From the NCBI GenBank assembly GCA_937873345.1, contig CALMRL010000601.1:1-5118 (forward strand): 5,118 nt of DNA, in the 5' to 3' direction. Source of the stretch: an uncultured Beijerinckiaceae bacterium. Lineage in GTDB: Bacteria; Pseudomonadota; Alphaproteobacteria; Rhizobiales; Beijerinckiaceae. The notes beneath the pieces are model-generated. The model was not told the origin of the DNA. It searched no databases and worked only from the letters and a program-made list of their open reading frames with translations. Shown here in pieces: positions 1 through 3,929 of this stretch. Numbering within the stretch: the stretch's first letter is position 1; the number at the start of each line of letters is the position of its first letter. Position numbers and translations under genes: made by a program.

Positions 1-395
1 TGCGGCAGCCGGTCGACCGGGAAGAAGTCGCTCGCCGCGATCTCGTGGTCGGGCGCGTGCGCGACGCGCTCGAAGCGGCGCACGACGTAGCAGGCGACGT
101 GGTCGCGGCTGCCGCCGAGCTTGTTGCGGTAGAAGCCGTGCAGGACCGGTCGTTCGGCGCACACGATGCCGCCCTCCTCCCGCAGTTCCCGCACGATCGC
201 GGCCTCCGCCGACTCGCCCCGGTCCACCGCGCCGCCCGGCAGATACCAGCCGGGCGTGTAGCTGTGGCGCACGAGGAAGACGCCGCGCGCGTCGAGGACG
301 ATGGCGCGCACGCCGAAGGTGACGGCGCGGCTCAGCCACAGGGCGTGGTTGAGGCGGGCGCCGTGATGGAGGAGCCAGCGGGGAACGCTTGCCAG
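1..395 (-). CDS. Nudix hydrolase, C-terminus cut by window edge
   Basis: The minus-strand frame encodes a Nudix-fold pyrophosphohydrolase, a cytosolic family that cleaves nucleoside diphosphates linked to another group; the substrate cannot be told. A complete Nudix box (GX5EX7REUXEEXGU) is visible as GAVDRGE followed by REL-R-EEGGI, coded at about 163-231. It is preceded by the usual beta-strand run RAIVLDARGVFLVRHSY and PGWYLPGG. The 131 visible codons cover most of the domain, and the C-terminus lies beyond base 1. The frame is open back to a TGA at 504-506 but contains no ATG or TTG. The only GTG (309-311) would start inside the first beta-strand. A CTG at 393-395 has GGAG six bases upstream and yields an N-terminus ASVPRWLLHHGARLNHALWL that still looks coding, so I place the start there, tentatively. 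The family call is firm; the start is weak. Confidence 0.85.
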   Translation of the reverse strand, partial: MASVPRWLLHHGARLNHALWLSRAVTFGVRAIVLDARGVFLVRHSYTPGWYLPGGAVDRGESAEAAIVRELREEGGIVCAERPVLHGFYRNKLGGSRDHVACYVVRRFERVAHAPDHEIAASDFFPVDRLP

Positions 396-585
396 TCGAG
401 ACTCCGTGCCGCGGGCGAATCGTCGGAGGTCAGGATAGGCGGAGCCGGCGCCGATCTTCCAGGGGGCTTGTCGTCCGGGGGCTTGGCTGGTGAGCGGCGC
501 CGATCATTGGCGGATGTCCTCCCCCGCGCAGCGCAGCGGGGAAGGGGAACAGCCAAGCGCTGGACGTCTGAGCTGCCATCCAAAC
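396..585. other. Gene-poor stretch between Nudix gene and palindrome
   Basis: I see no convincing gene here. Short open frames exist on both strands but are rich in Pro, Arg and Ser and show no domain. The only structure is a 6-bp GC hairpin (522-527 pairing 536-541, loop of 8) in a C- and G-rich patch. The upstream part of the Nudix frame (396-503) is open but has no start codon, so it may be the remnant of a longer N-terminus. Confidence 0.5.
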
Positions 586-632
586 ATGCAAAAACCGCGC
601 ATTGTCTCGCGACAACTACGCGGTTTCTGCAT
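586..632. repeat. 47-bp nested imperfect palindrome
   Basis: The outer arms ATGCAAAAACCGCG (586-599) and CGCGGTTTCTGCAT (619-632) pair at 13 of 14 positions. Inside them sits a second dyad, TTGTC (602-606) and GACAA (611-615), around TCGC. As DNA this looks like a nested operator; as RNA it would be a long stem with an internal loop. It is more AT-rich than its surroundings and lies directly at the candidate promoter of the downstream small unit. It also has a run of T in the minus-strand arm, so a weak minus-strand terminator role is possible. Confidence 0.75.
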
Positions 633-637
633 AGAAT
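609..637 (+). promoter_or_regulatory. Candidate sigma-70-like promoter for the structured small unit
   Basis: GCGACA (609-614, 4 of 6 to TTGACA) is followed after 17 bases by TAGAAT (632-637, 5 of 6 to TATAAT). This would start RNA near 643-645, exactly where the first hairpin of the downstream unit begins. The -35 half overlaps the inner dyad of the nested palindrome, so binding there could block transcription. It rests on consensus matching only. Confidence 0.4.
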
Positions 638-680
638 TAGGCTGTCGGGTGCTCACGCCCGACGACCACGGAAGACGACG

Positions 681-749
681 ATGAGCCTAAAGCTCACCAT
701 CGAAATCCGGTGCGGTAAGCGGAGACTGGTAATCTCCCTTACCTTGTGA
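681..749 (+). CDS. Small ORF, 22 aa, unknown function
   Basis: The peptide MSLKLTIEIRCGKRRLVISLTL ends at TGA 747-749. GGAAG (670-674) lies six bases before the ATG, a good Shine-Dalgarno position. The sequence alternates hydrophobic and polar residues on both sides of a CGKR turn, as in a short beta-hairpin, with net positive charge and a single Cys. Bases 2-3 of the start codon fall in the stem of the hairpin at 682-696, so initiation might be structure-controlled. It ends eight bases before a terminator and so appears to be the only coding content of its transcript. No function can be assigned. The alternative is that the ORF is incidental to a structured RNA. Confidence 0.4.
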   Translation: MSLKLTIEIRCGKRRLVISLTL

Positions 750-756
750 CCGGGGG

Positions 757-787
757 CCGGAAGGACGCAAGTCCTTCCGGTTCTCTT
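757..787 (+). terminator. Rho-independent terminator with GCAA tetraloop
   Basis: A perfect 10-bp stem CCGGAAGGAC / GTCCTTCCGG (757-766 with 771-780) is closed by a GCAA tetraloop and followed by the T-rich TTCTCTT. It ends the small unit and separates it from the HTH gene. The T-tract is interrupted by C, so efficiency may be moderate. Confidence 0.75.
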
Positions 788-816
788 GGTTCTACCGCGC
801 CGCCCGATCTGGATCA

Positions 817-1062
817 ATGACCCCCGACGAGTTCACCGCTCTTCGAAGAAGCTTCGGCCTCCGGCAAAGCGTATGGGCCGGCCACCTCGGCATCTCGCTA
901 CGCACCCTGCAAGAGCTAGAGCACGGTGACCGCGACCTGCGCGAGCTGCACATCCTCGCGCCGAGCGCGTCGCGCTGCGGCCTGCCATCAAGCAGACCCA
1001 GCCGATGCTTGCGCCGGCGCCGGTCCGGCGCGATGCGGCTCGTTCAGGATCTCCAGAGCTGA
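817..1062 (+). CDS. Small HTH (Xre/Cro-type) DNA-binding protein, probably frameshift-scrambled
   Basis: This 81-codon ORF begins with an Xre-like helix-turn-helix at about residues 3-44 (MTPDEFTALRRSFGLRQSVWAGHLGIS, then LRTLQELEHGDR). It resembles the short antitoxin-type or orphan transcription regulators. After HILA (about residue 48) the reading turns into a Ser/Arg/Pro-rich string. The frame that starts at base 960 instead reads AERVALRPAIKQTQPMLAPA and then PVRRDA, which looks like a natural C-terminal helix and tail. Near 1037 the first frame again looks natural (LVQDLQS, stop). One base lost near 960 and one gained near 1037 would explain this and keep the length. The intact ancestor is inferred. 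There is no clear Shine-Dalgarno, and no toxin gene adjoins it. Residues 49-73 may be scrambled and the protein non-functional. Confidence 0.6.
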   Translation: MTPDEFTALRRSFGLRQSVWAGHLGISLRTLQELEHGDRDLRELHILAPSASRCGLPSSRPSRCLRRRRSGAMRLVQDLQS

Positions 1063-1122
1063 CGCTCGGCGCCCGTGCAGGACGTCGTAACGCAGCCGGG
1101 TGATTGCGATCCCGCCGCCGCT

Positions 1123-1159
1123 CACTTCGATAAGGAAGTGCCGAGCATGCGTTCTCGGC
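1123..1159 (-). terminator. Tandem hairpins downstream of the tRNA
   Basis: Reading the minus strand after the tRNA, GCCGAG/CTCGGC (1154-1159 with 1140-1145) forms a 6-bp stem followed by a T-rich ACTTCCTT. This overlaps a second 6-bp stem, CACTTC/GAAGTG (1123-1128 with 1135-1140). They may end the tRNA transcript; the stems are short. Confidence 0.4.
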
Positions 1160-1170
1160 GGGCGTGATTC

Positions 1171-1241
1171 CTAGCAGACAAGGATTCGAACCTCGGTCTC
1201 CCGGTCCAGAACCGGGTGTCCGACCGCTAGACCGCCTGGCA
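1171..1241 (-). tRNA. tRNA-Gln (anticodon CTG), possibly degenerate
   Basis: On the minus strand the cloverleaf is readable. The acceptor 5' arm is TGCCAGG (1235-1241). The D-arm is GTCT/GGAC with a loop holding GG. The anticodon stem CCCGG/CCGGG encloses TTCTGGA, giving anticodon CTG for Gln. The T-arm is CGAGG/CCTTG around TTCGAAT. The 3' acceptor arm TCTGCTA (1172-1178) pairs with the 5' arm at only 6 of 7 positions, two of them G-T, with a C-C mismatch, and the T-stem also contains a G-T pair. No CCA is encoded. The total is 71 nt, slightly short, with a 4-base variable loop. It may be a working minor tRNA or a decaying copy; the 5' half is better preserved than the 3' half. Confidence 0.75.
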
Positions 1242-1424
1242 GCACGGCGAGGGGTTCCGTAAGACTTGATGCCGCGAGGCTGCGGCGAGCATCAACCGGA
1301 AGCATCGAAGCGCCCCTCCACCGCCGATCGGCGGTCCCGTCCCCCGTCTTCGACAGGGGAGGACAGGCGCGACCGGCATCGCGGGTTCGTCCCCTCGCTG
1401 CGCTTACGAAGACGGCCGACCCCC
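1242..1424. other. Intergenic stretch with two dyads
   Basis: No gene is visible here. A perfect 16-bp palindrome ACCGCCGATCGGCGGT occupies 1320-1335. Further on, CCGTCTTCG (1344-1352) pairs perfectly with CGAAGACGG (1407-1415), with a second pairing AGGGGA/TCCCCT inside (1355-1360 with 1390-1395). This makes a 72-base imperfect stem between the tRNA and the mbfA control region. Its function is unknown. Confidence 0.5.
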
Positions 1425-1444
1425 TTGCCAAGCGACGTGCGCAG

Positions 1445-1461
1445 TTTAGATCAGTTCTAAA
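1445..1461 (+). promoter_or_regulatory. ICE-type iron control element (Irr box) upstream of mbfA
   Basis: TTTAGATCAGTTCTAAA is a near-perfect dyad (TTTAGA / TCTAAA). It matches the alphaproteobacterial ICE pattern TTTAGAA-N3-TTCTAAA at all but one fixed position. ICE sites are bound by Irr, the haem- and iron-sensing Fur-family regulator, and mbfA is a known Irr target in Bradyrhizobium and Agrobacterium. A TTGCCA (1425-1430) lies 16 bases before a weak -10 (TAGATC, 1447-1452) inside the dyad, so bound Irr would be expected to repress when iron is low. The ATG is 19 bases downstream. Confidence 0.8.
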
Positions 1462-1479
1462 CAACGCCGCGGACCACCC

Positions 1480-2451
1480 ATGAAAGCCTTCACTGACCTC
1501 GACGAGCGCGAGATGCTCGCCCTGGCCATCGCCTCCGAGGATGAGGATTCCTGAGTCTACCATGCCTTCGCCTAGGATCTTGCCGGGCGCTATCCCGCCA
1601 CCGCCCGCGTCTTCACCGCGATGGCCGAGGTCGAGACCGGGCACCGCCGCGACCTGCTCGACGTCTACGGCAGGCGCTTCGGGCCGAACCTGGTGCCGAT
1701 CCGCCGCGAGGACGTCGCGGGGTCGGCGAAGCGGCGGGCGCCTTGGCTGCTGAAGAACCAGCCGCTCGCCGCGATCCGCCGCGAGGTCGGCGCGCGGGAG
1801 GACGCCTCGGCGGCGTTCTACCGCCGCGCGGCGGGGCAGGCGCAGGACGTCGCCACCCGCTCGCTGCTCTTCGATCTCGCCGAGGCCGAGCAGGGGCACT
1901 GCGGGACGCTGCACGCCTTGCAGGACGAGCACCTGCCGGCCGAGGCCAAGGCCGGCGAGGCGGCGGACGAGCGACGGCAGTTCATCCTGCACTATGTCCA
2001 GCCGGGGCTGGCCGGGCTGATGGACGGCTCGGTGTCGACGCTGGCGCCGCTGTTCGCCGCCGCCTTCGCGACGCACCACAACTGGCCGACCCTGCTCGTC
2101 GGGCTCGCCGCCTCGCTCGGCGCCGGCATCTCGATGGGCTTCGCCGAGGCGCTCAGCGACGATGGGCAGATGTCGGGGCGCGGCTCGCCGCTGACGCGCG
2201 GCGCGATCTGCGGCGCGATGACGGCGATCGGCGGGCTCGGGCACTCGCTGCCCTACCTCGTGCCCGATCGCTGGCCGCACGCCTTCTGGACGGCGACGGC
2301 GCTCGCCGGTGCGGTGGTGTTCGTCGAGCTCTGGGCGATCGCCTGGGTGCGCGCCCGCTACATGGACACGCCGATGCTGAAGGCTGTATTCCAGATCGTG
2401 CTGGGCGGCGCGATCGTGCTCGCGGCCGGCATCCTCATCGGCGCGTCCTGA
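1480..2451 (+). pseudogene. mbfA: mbfA, membrane-bound ferritin / iron exporter, interrupted by two nonsense codons
   Basis: The single frame from the ATG at 1480 (MKAFTDLDEREMLALAIASEDEDS) matches the N-terminus of MbfA, an inner-membrane iron exporter with a ferritin-like domain fused to a VIT1/CCC1-type transporter. Reading continues in the same frame across TGA (1552-1554, codon 25) and TAG (1573-1575, codon 32): VYHAFA, stop, DLAGRYPATARVFTAMAEVETGH. Family members, as I recall them, have Arg and Glu at these two places, each reachable by one base change (CGA to TGA, GAG to TAG). Ferritin-type ligands remain: E20, ExxH at 52-55, E107 and ExxH at 137-140. With both stops read through the length would be 323 aa, normal for the family. 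The ICE site upstream is intact. Either the gene is dead or only the part from the ATG at 1621 is made. Confidence 0.85.
1621..2451 (+). CDS. mbfA: Remaining open part of mbfA: partial ferritin-like domain plus VIT1/CCC1 membrane domain
   Basis: This is the uninterrupted 276-codon stretch after the two nonsense codons, starting at the first in-frame ATG. It keeps the later helices of the ferritin-like bundle (AEVETGH near its start, AEAEQGH about 90 residues on). It also keeps the whole membrane domain, with about five hydrophobic segments: GLAGLMDGSVSTLAPLFAAAF, TLLVGLAASLGAGISMGF, AICGAMTAIGGLGHSLPYLV, FWTATALAGAVVFVELWAIA and AVFQIVLGGAIVLAAGILIG. It lacks the first helix that carries E20, a residue implicated in MbfA function, so iron sensing or export would probably be impaired even if it is translated. 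I see no Shine-Dalgarno before the ATG. Automatic annotation would likely report this ORF as a VIT1/CCC1 transporter family protein. Confidence 0.6.
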   Translation: MAEVETGHRRDLLDVYGRRFGPNLVPIRREDVAGSAKRRAPWLLKNQPLAAIRREVGAREDASAAFYRRAAGQAQDVATRSLLFDLAEAEQGHCGTLHALQDEHLPAEAKAGEAADERRQFILHYVQPGLAGLMDGSVSTLAPLFAAAFATHHNWPTLLVGLAASLGAGISMGFAEALSDDGQMSGRGSPLTRGAICGAMTAIGGLGHSLPYLVPDRWPHAFWTATALAGAVVFVELWAIAWVRARYMDTPMLKAVFQIVLGGAIVLAAGILIGAS

Positions 2452-2477
2452 AGGGTGCGCCCGGCATAGGGCTCCCC

Positions 2478-3419
2478 TTGGCGTTCCTGCTGGCCCACCT
2501 GTCCGACGCCCACATCGGCCCGCTGCCCCATGCGCGACGCCGCGACCTCATCGGCAAGCGCATCACCGGCTACATCAACTGGCACCGCGGCCGCTCGACC
2601 GCGCATTCGATGGAGGTGCTGGCGGCGGTGGTGACCGACCTGCGCGACCAGGCGCCGGACCACGTCGCGATGACCGGCGACATCCTCAACCTGGCGCTGC
2701 CCGGCGAATTCCCGCTCGCCGGCGAGTGGCTGCGGACGCTGGGCGAGCCGGGCGACGCCGTGAGCTTCACCGCCGGCAACCACGACGCCTACACCCGCGG
2801 CACCCTGTCGACGCTGTCGCGCACCTTCGCGCCGTGGACCTGTTCGGATGGGACCTGTTCCGATGGGACGTGCCCCGACGATGCCGGGGGACGGGACGCC
2901 GGCCAGCCGAGCTACCCCTATTGCAAGAAGCGCGGCGGCGTGGCGCTGATCGGCCTGTCGTCGGGCGTGCCGCGGGCGCCCTTCATCGCCTCGGGCCGGC
3001 TCGGCCGGGTCCAGCGCGAGGCGTTGGAGGCGATGCTCGAGGCCACCGGCCGCGAGGGGCTGGTGCGCGTGGTGATGCTGCACCACCCGCCCTGCATCTC
3101 CGACCCCGGCGGCCACATCGGCCGCGGCCTGTCCGACCACCAGGCCTTCGCAAGGGCGATCCGCCGGCACGGCGCCGAGCTGATCCTGCACGGCCACAAC
3201 CACAAGGCCTCGGTCGACCACCTCGACGGGCCGCGCAAGCCCGTGCCGGTGGTCGGCGTGCCCTCGGCCTCGGCGGTGAAGGGCAGGGTGCGCAGCCGCG
3301 CCGGCTACCACCTCTTCGCCATCGAGGGCGATGGCGCCGGCGCGACGATCACCGCGCGCGCGCGAGGGCTGCTGCCCGACGACCACCGCATCGGCGACCT
3401 CGGCGCGCTGGCGCTGTAG
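2478..3419 (+). CDS. Metallophosphoesterase, ICC/CpdA-like (calcineurin-type)
   Basis: All metal-binding motifs of the calcineurin-like phosphoesterase fold appear in order: SDAHI (D10, H12), GDILN (D68), GNHD (N101-D103), LHHPP (H202-H203) and LHGHNH (H238-H242). The layout is that of the ICC/CpdA group, cytosolic dinuclear-metal phosphodiesterases; the real substrate is unknown. I choose the TTG at 2478 as start because it gives MAFLLAHLSDAHIG, with the first motif close to the N-terminus as usual, and because the frame further upstream is a shadow of mbfA. A weak AGGG lies upstream. The product is 313 aa. It begins 26 bases after mbfA and probably shares its transcript, which would place it under Irr control, but a functional tie to iron is not shown. 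A low-complexity Thr-Cys-Ser-Asp-Gly insertion occupies about residues 121-135. Confidence 0.88.
   Translation: MAFLLAHLSDAHIGPLPHARRRDLIGKRITGYINWHRGRSTAHSMEVLAAVVTDLRDQAPDHVAMTGDILNLALPGEFPLAGEWLRTLGEPGDAVSFTAGNHDAYTRGTLSTLSRTFAPWTCSDGTCSDGTCPDDAGGRDAGQPSYPYCKKRGGVALIGLSSGVPRAPFIASGRLGRVQREALEAMLEATGREGLVRVVMLHHPPCISDPGGHIGRGLSDHQAFARAIRRHGAELILHGHNHKASVDHLDGPRKPVPVVGVPSASAVKGRVRSRAGYHLFAIEGDGAGATITARARGLLPDDHRIGDLGALAL
2837..2881 (+). repeat. 15-bp tandem repeat, three units, inside the phosphoesterase gene
   Basis: GACCTGTTCGGATGG (2837-2851), GACCTGTTCCGATGG (2852-2866) and a diverged GACGTGCCCCGACGA (2867-2881) follow each other without a gap. The first two differ at one base. Being a multiple of three, the array keeps the frame and encodes a T-C-S-D-G type repeat in a loop between the GNHD and HHPP motifs. 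Confidence 0.8.
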
Positions 3420-3426
3420 CCTGCCA

Positions 3427-3479
3427 AGGCACGGCGTCCGTGGTCGGGCCGTCGTCGAGGGAGTGACGGACGCGTGCTT
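3427..3479. terminator. Convergent two-way terminator hairpin
   Basis: GCACGGCGTCCGT (3429-3441) pairs with ACGGACGCGTGC (3466-3477) with one bulged G and a 24-base loop. It lies between the stop of the phosphoesterase and the stop of the minus-strand HxlR gene. No strong T-tract is present on either side. Confidence 0.5.
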
Positions 3480-3853
3480 CACTCGACAGCCCCGGCATCG
3501 TAGCGCCGGCGGGCGACGTCGATGCTCCCCACCCGGCCGAGCGCCCAGGCCGCGAGGGCCCGTACCGGCCCCAGGACCTCCCGGCCCATCTCGGTCAGGG
3601 CGTAGTCGACGCCGGGCGGCTGGGTCGGGATCACGGTGCGCGTGACGTAGCCGTCGCGCTCCAGGCCGCGCAGGGCGCTGGCCAGCACCTTCTGCGAGAT
3701 GCCGATGCGGCGGCGCAGGACGTTGAAGCGCACAGCGCCGTCCTCCAGCGACACGATGATCAGCATCGACCACTTGTCGCCGACCCGGGCCAGCGTCCCG
3801 ACCAGGAGCCGACAGGTCTCGGGCGCCAGCTCGGCGACGCATGGTTTCGTCAA
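3479..3853 (-). CDS. HxlR-family winged-helix transcriptional regulator
   Basis: The 124-aa product has the HxlR layout: an N-terminal Cys (PETC), the line LVGTLARVGDKWSMLIIVSL, then VRFNVLRRRIGISQKVLASA with LRGLERDGYVTR as the recognition helix and wing, and the ending YALTEMGREVLGPVRALAAW. Such proteins bind DNA as dimers and often respond to aldehydes, quinones or thiol stress through the N-terminal Cys. I start at the TTG at 3851-3853 because AAGGAGG (3858-3864) lies four bases before it. The upstream ATGs in the same frame (at 3967 or near 3886) lack this and would add residues not typical of the family. It is transcribed away from the SDR gene across a 76-bp spacer with a palindrome, so it probably regulates itself and that gene. 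Confidence 0.88.
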   Translation of the reverse strand: MTKPCVAELAPETCRLLVGTLARVGDKWSMLIIVSLEDGAVRFNVLRRRIGISQKVLASALRGLERDGYVTRTVIPTQPPGVDYALTEMGREVLGPVRALAAWALGRVGSIDVARRRYDAGAVE

Positions 3854-3892
3854 GGTGCCTCCTTGGCGGCTCCGGAGCCTCGTCATAGACCC

Positions 3893-3909
3893 GGTCACCA
3901 TCGGTGACC
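3893..3909. promoter_or_regulatory. Candidate HxlR operator in the divergent spacer
   Basis: GGTCACC (3893-3899) and GGTGACC (3903-3909) form a perfect 7-3-7 palindrome around ATC, in the 76 bp between the HxlR and SDR starts. A second dyad TGAC-CAT-GTCA (3905-3915) overlaps it. Position and symmetry suit a dimeric HxlR regulator controlling both genes; no experiment is implied. Confidence 0.6.
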
Positions 3910-3929
3910 ATGTCAGGAGTGCAGCCCCA

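Larger units (their letters stand above)
644..787 (+). ncRNA. Putative short structured transcript (family unknown)
   Basis: Four consecutive hairpins fill this interval: GTCGGG/CCCGAC (644-649 with 658-663); TGAGC/GCTCA (682-686 with 692-696); a long bulged stem from CCGGT (707-711) to ACCGG (749-753), with GGTAAG/CTTACC and GGAGA/TCTCC stacked inside it; and the terminator stem at 757-780. A candidate promoter lies just upstream. Together they look like an independent transcript of about 140 nt that also carries a 22-codon ORF. It could be a structured mRNA, a small RNA with a chance ORF, or part of a dispersed repeat. I do not recognise it as a named RNA family. Pairings were found by eye and not folded by computer. 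Confidence 0.4.

Noticed and set aside
45..749. Plus-strand open frame through the Nudix gene
   Set aside because: The Nudix box is on the opposite strand. Only the last 22 codons from the ATG at 681 have a Shine-Dalgarno and a reasonable sequence.
817..1062. HTH gene as the antitoxin of a complete toxin-antitoxin pair
   Set aside because: No toxin-like ORF adjoins it on either side; the 22-aa peptide lies behind a terminator and shows no toxin feature.
1552..1554. TGA in mbfA as a selenocysteine codon
   Set aside because: MbfA is not a known selenoprotein, a second stop of another type (TAG) follows seven codons later, and the position is Arg in recalled homologues.
1171..2280. Long minus-strand open frame opposite the tRNA and mbfA
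   Set aside because: Arg/Pro/Gly-rich translation without any domain; it crosses a tRNA and mirrors the coding frame of mbfA, a typical high-GC shadow.
1743..2477. Upstream extension of the phosphoesterase frame into mbfA
   Set aside because: Arg/Ala/Gly-rich out-of-frame reading of mbfA; the first phosphoesterase motif already lies 10 residues after the TTG start.
2837..2881. Short repeats as a CRISPR-like array
   Set aside because: Units are contiguous without spacers, 15 bp long, and lie inside a coding frame.
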